This document shows positions 7,126 to 9,500 of a stretch of DNA of 9,500 bases, one piece after another. Position 1 is the first letter of the stretch, and every line of letters begins with the position of its first letter. The DNA is taken from contig JAYYZV010000003.1 in assembly GCA_036339975.1 (NCBI GenBank), forward strand, positions 1-9,500. The letters run 5' to 3'. The notes beneath the pieces are model-generated. The model did not search any database. It worked only from the letters and a program-made list of their open reading frames with translations, and had not been told where the DNA came from. The position numbers and the translations under genes were made by a program. This DNA is from UBA830 sp036339975. GTDB taxonomy: Bacteria > Pseudomonadota > Alphaproteobacteria > MPNO01 > UBA830.

Positions 7126-8298
7126 CTACTCCGCTGCAATCGCCTCGGAACCCACTCCCAAATGTTTCAATTTCGGGATAACACCTTCGCTAAATAGTTG
7201 AAGATTCTTTTCGGTTAATTCTTGCGGAAGTGTTCCGAACTGCAGCATAGGGGCGATATTCCCGAAGCCCATTTCTTTTTGGTATTCTTCCAGCTTTGCG
7301 ACGACTGTCTCGGCGCTGCCACAAAGAAACATACCATTATCGATTAAAGTATCGCAGTCGAGGTAGCTCTGGCGTACCTTGTACTTTCCTTCCACCACCG
7401 CCTTATAACTGCTCAAAGATGAATAGCCAGGCGGGAGTTTGTACTGCGTCGGGGAAGCGATGAATTTATTAAATAGGCTTTCAATGTGCGGCGCGGCTTC
7501 TTTTTGCGCAATCTCGTCCGTTTCCGCCACATAGGCCGGCATTGCCCAACCCAGTTGTCCCGGCGGGCATTCATAACCGTATACCTCGCATTGGTCACGA
7601 TAAGCCTTAAGGTTCTTGCGCACCGATGCGACCGGGCTAAACGTTATTATATACGTGTATTTGCGGTCCGGATGAGCTGCAAACTCTACGGTTTCAGTAG
7701 ACCCCTGAGACGGAATCCAGATTGGTGGACGCGGGCTTTGATAGGGGCGCGGCCATATATTCACATATTGAAAATGATAATGTTTGCCGTAAAACTCGAA
7801 GGGTCCCGGTTCAGACCACGCGCGAACGATTAAGTCGTGCGCCTCTCGGAAACGCTCATGACTGAAGCCCGGGTTGGTCATCGATGCGTGATACTCGCAG
7901 CCGATGCCGCGGACAAAACCCGCAATGAAGCGGCCCTCCATTAGATTGTCGATCATCGCAAATTCTTCCGCGATGACCAGCGGGTTTTCAACGATGGGCA
8001 GGGCTCGTCCAATTACGCCGATCGAGGCCTTTTTCAGGCGCCGAGAAAGGGCGCCGGCCAGTACGTTGGGTGACGGCATCATGCCGTAGGCTGTTTGGTG
8101 ATGCTCGTTCACGCACACCCCGTCGAACCCTAGCGTTTCGGCCATCTCCAGTTCGTCAAGGTAGCGATGATAGAGCTTTGCACCCTCTTTGGGGTCATAA
8201 TAGGAGTTTGGTAGGTTGATCCACGACGATTTATTGGTTTCCAAGTAGTCGGGGTCGATGGCCTGATATGGCATCAGGTGAAAGAAATAAAACTTCAT
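7126..8298 (-). CDS. Luciferase-like (LLM class) flavin-dependent monooxygenase
   Basis: This 390-residue protein belongs to the bacterial luciferase-like superfamily, TIM-barrel enzymes using reduced FMN (or F420) with O2. Family features are FYFFHLMPY at the N-terminus, LYHRYLDELEMAETLGFDGV (46-65), VNEHHQTAYGMMPSPNVLAG (67-86), the long helix-loop with DNLMEGRFIAGFVRGIGCEY, and RPPIWIPSQGSTETVEFA in the later barrel. Its C-terminal part includes GSAETVVAKLEEYQKEMGFG, also typical. The frame is open upstream to 8502, but the ATG at 8298 is the right start: it begins the family-like MKFYFF sequence and overlaps the hydrolase stop as ATGA (8298-8295). A reductase supplying reduced flavin must be encoded elsewhere. 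Possible reactions include oxygenation of a hydrocarbon, ketone (type II Baeyer-Villiger) or sulfonate; the sequence does not decide. Confidence 0.92.
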   Translation of the reverse strand: MKFYFFHLMPYQAIDPDYLETNKSSWINLPNSYYDPKEGAKLYHRYLDELEMAETLGFDGVCVNEHHQTAYGMMPSPNVLAGALSRRLKKASIGVIGRALPIVENPLVIAEEFAMIDNLMEGRFIAGFVRGIGCEYHASMTNPGFSHERFREAHDLIVRAWSEPGPFEFYGKHYHFQYVNIWPRPYQSPRPPIWIPSQGSTETVEFAAHPDRKYTYIITFSPVASVRKNLKAYRDQCEVYGYECPPGQLGWAMPAYVAETDEIAQKEAAPHIESLFNKFIASPTQYKLPPGYSSLSSYKAVVEGKYKVRQSYLDCDTLIDNGMFLCGSAETVVAKLEEYQKEMGFGNIAPMLQFGTLPQELTEKNLQLFSEGVIPKLKHLGVGSEAIAAE

Positions 8299-9080
8299 GA
8301 TGCGGCTCCATTCGTATGAGCTGTCACCCCAGAGATAAATTCGTCCAGCTTTTCCTGCTGCGGGAGATGTCCGCATTGGGGAATTATTTTCAGTTCCGAA
8401 CCCGGAATTAGTTTCTGCATTGCTTCCCCATAAGCGGGCGGGAATACTTTGTCGGAGTCGCCCCAAAGGATAAGCGATGGAATATCGATCCTGTGAAGCC
8501 ATTTCTGAAGTTCCGGGTTATAGAACCTAGGATGCCAGGCCATTTTAGCAGTCGAGAAATGGTTTTTCAGTGCAATATCGGCGTCTTCCTCTGACGGTTG
8601 TTTCGCGAGCCGCGCCTTCGCCAACTTATGATCGAAGTAAGTATTGTAGACCCTCTCATCGTCATCCCAGAGAAAGATGTCACCCTTTGGAACACCGTCG
8701 ACATGAATCCCTGCAGCGGAAACGAGGGTTAAGGTTTCGATCTTTGCTGTTGAGCGGACACAAATTTCCAGTGCGAGCCAGCCGCCCAGAGAATTCCCCA
8801 CTAGGTGGACTTTGTCAGCCTCAAGCGTATTTAGGAAATCAAGATAGAAATAGGCTAAATCCCCCATACCATCGAGCCAGTCTGGGGTGTCAGAGCGGCC
8901 CCAGCCTGGATGGCTGGGTATCGTGACCGAATAGTGTTCGGAGAGGCGGTCCATATAAGGCATCCAGTTATGCGCTCCCCCCGCACCATGGAGGAATACT
9001 AGTGCTGGCCCATCGCCGCCTTTAAGCACCTCAATACCGCATCCGGCGATCGCGATCCGTTCGGAGGAATGCTCCGTCAT
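8295..9080 (-). CDS. Alpha/beta-fold hydrolase
   Basis: This is a 261-residue alpha/beta hydrolase with all landmarks of the fold. The oxyanion-hole motif is VFLHGAGG (28-35), and HPGWGRSD (57-64) follows as in esterases and meta-cleavage hydrolases. The nucleophile elbow is GNSLGG with Ser97. The acid is probably Asp210 in ILWGDSDKVFPP (204-215), and His238 in QCGHLP completes the triad. No signal peptide is present, so it should act in the cytoplasm. The ATG at 9080 has AAGGTGGG just upstream (9083-9090). The gene overlaps the downstream flavin monooxygenase by four bases, so the two are probably co-translated and act in one pathway. One reasonable reading is an oxygenase that makes an ester or lactone which the hydrolase opens, but the order and substrate are inference. 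Confidence 0.92.
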   Translation of the reverse strand: MTEHSSERIAIAGCGIEVLKGGDGPALVFLHGAGGAHNWMPYMDRLSEHYSVTIPSHPGWGRSDTPDWLDGMGDLAYFYLDFLNTLEADKVHLVGNSLGGWLALEICVRSTAKIETLTLVSAAGIHVDGVPKGDIFLWDDDERVYNTYFDHKLAKARLAKQPSEEDADIALKNHFSTAKMAWHPRFYNPELQKWLHRIDIPSLILWGDSDKVFPPAYGEAMQKLIPGSELKIIPQCGHLPQQEKLDEFISGVTAHTNGAAS

Positions 9081-9109
9081 GTCCCACCTTAGTTTGTTGA
9101 CAGAATATT

Positions 9110-9127
9110 TAGTTAGGTACCTTACTA
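9110..9127. promoter_or_regulatory. 18-bp near-palindromic operator in the hydrolase-monooxygenase promoter
   Basis: TAGTTAGGTACCTTACTA matches its own reverse complement at 16 of 18 positions. It lies directly downstream of the TATAAT at 9127-9132 on the minus strand, covering the expected transcription start, 30 bp before the hydrolase ATG. A protein bound there would block transcription. It agrees with the middle marR-side unit (TAGTAAGCTAGCTTATAA) at 13 of 18 positions, including TAGT-x-AG and the CTTA half. Confidence 0.6.
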
Positions 9128-9132
9128 TTATA
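9127..9132 (-). promoter_or_regulatory. -10 element for the hydrolase-monooxygenase operon
   Basis: On the minus strand these bases read TATAAT, a perfect sigma-70 -10 box, 47-52 bp upstream of the hydrolase ATG. The best-spaced -35 candidates (TTTCGT or TTCGTT, 16-17 bp upstream) are weak, so the promoter may need an activator or be intrinsically modest. The near-palindrome at 9110-9127 adjoins it on the downstream side. Confidence 0.55.
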
Positions 9133-9274
9133 TGCTACGGCGGCGCTCAACGAAAATTAAGAGATATTCACGATGTTGCCATTCGACAAAAATTTTGGCC
9201 ATTAGAGGATCCCGATGATCGCCGAGGAAAACATCCATACTGAAAAAACGAGTTCGGTGACAAACGGACTAAAG

Positions 9275-9298
9275 TTGGCCCTCTCTACGAAAGGCCAA
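9275..9298 (-). terminator. Possible hairpin terminator after the dmsC-like gene
   Basis: On the minus strand TTGGCC and GGCCAA pair, and the stem extends to about nine pairs if G-T pairs are allowed, with a six-base loop (CGTAGA). It begins 3 bp after the TAG of the dmsC-like gene, the right place for transcription to end. Only CTTTAG follows instead of a solid T-run, so it would be a weak intrinsic terminator. Confidence 0.4.
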
Positions 9299-9301
9299 AC
9301 T

Positions 9302-9500
9302 CTACGCAGTTTCCGCCCCATAATAGAGCATGGAGACATGCTTCGCCTCAGCGAAGAATAGCCATCGTTCAACCACCACGCCTACAGATACAGAAACCGC
9401 AGCGAGTAACGTACCGGAAATGGAGATAAACGAATCCGCGTTGCTCGTGAGCCCTGTCAGGATGATCGGGATCAGGAAATATGTGAAGAAGCAAACGCGG
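9302..9500 (-). CDS. DmsC-like DMSO-reductase family membrane anchor subunit (5' part outside the window)
   Basis: Reading in from the right edge, the reverse strand is open for 65 residues to a TAG at 9302-9304. It contains two hydrophobic segments, CFFTYFLIPIILTGL (3-17) and ISISGTLLAAVSVSVGVVV (25-43). It then ends with ERWLFFAEAKHVSMLYYGAETA (44-65). The ERWLFFAEA-x-H-V-x-x-LYYG ending is what I recall as the C-terminus of DmsC, the quinol-oxidising membrane anchor of DMSO-reductase type complexes. In such operons the catalytic molybdopterin subunit and the iron-sulfur subunit genes precede dmsC, so they should lie just to the right of the window. DmsC has about eight membrane helices and nearly 290 residues, so most of the gene is not seen. 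Whether the complex acts on DMSO is unknown. Confidence 0.75.
   Translation of the reverse strand, partial: RVCFFTYFLIPIILTGLTSNADSFISISGTLLAAVSVSVGVVVERWLFFAEAKHVSMLYYGAETA

Noticed and set aside
8299..8502. In-frame N-terminal extension of the luciferase-like monooxygenase back to an ATG at 8502
   Set aside because: The extension lies inside the hydrolase gene and shows no family similarity; the ATG at 8298 begins a typical LLM N-terminus and overlaps the hydrolase stop as ATGA.
9097..9128. Plus-strand TTGACA (9097-9102) and TACTAT (9123-9128) 20 bp apart around the palindrome, like a MerR-type promoter
   Set aside because: No plus-strand gene follows; the first downstream open frames are tiny, so the match is probably chance.
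9215..9361. 48-codon plus-strand ORF with a good AGAGGA site 5 nt upstream (begins MIAEENIHTEKT)
   Set aside because: Its second half lies antisense to the C-terminus of the dmsC-like gene, whose ERWLFFAEA ending is recognisable, and the peptide resembles no family I know.

Overview
The window reads as ordinary bacterial chromosome from a Gram-negative proteobacterium, most likely alphaproteobacterial. This is inferred from gene content and moderately GC-rich codon use; there is no rRNA or marker gene to settle it. Genes are dense, often overlap by 4 bp (GTGA or ATGA junctions), and show no obvious base-composition break. I saw no tRNA, rRNA, CRISPR array, insertion sequence or attachment site.

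Left part (1-3952): a TauD/TfdA-type Fe(II)/2-oxoglutarate dioxygenase runs off the left edge on the minus strand. Divergent from it is a drug-efflux type operon: a MarR-family regulator, an EmrA/HlyD membrane fusion protein and an EmrB-type DHA2 major facilitator transporter. Between the dioxygenase and marR lies a striking array of three 15-bp palindromic units nested in one larger palindrome, the likely MarR operator.

Middle part (4005-7102): a 248-residue protein of unknown function with Pro-Glu-Cys-Cys and Cys-x-x-Cys motifs. It is followed tail-to-tail by an unlisted greB relic that keeps the coiled-coil N-terminus and a GreB-like C-terminal tail but has lost the domain between them and its start codon. 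Divergent from the relic is a tightly overlapped set: an ArfB-type ribosome-rescue hydrolase, an AtzG-like small protein and an amidase-signature enzyme. AtzG-like and amidase proteins are known to pair as AtzG/AtzE do, so these two probably form one enzyme; why arfB is coupled to them is unclear.

Right part (7126-9500, all minus strand): an alpha/beta hydrolase and a luciferase-like flavin monooxygenase overlap by ATGA and form a two-gene catabolic operon. Its promoter has a consensus TATAAT followed by an 18-bp near-palindrome that resembles the marR-side operator units. At the right edge is the C-terminal end of a DmsC-like membrane anchor of a DMSO-reductase family enzyme, with a possible hairpin terminator after its stop.

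The dioxygenase, luciferase-like monooxygenase and DMSO-reductase anchor could all act on organosulfur compounds, but this is only a hypothesis. No clearly new defence or mobile system is visible. The points most worth a second look are the nested operator array and its possible second site, the internally deleted greB, the arfB-atzG-amidase coupling and the unknown cysteine-motif protein.
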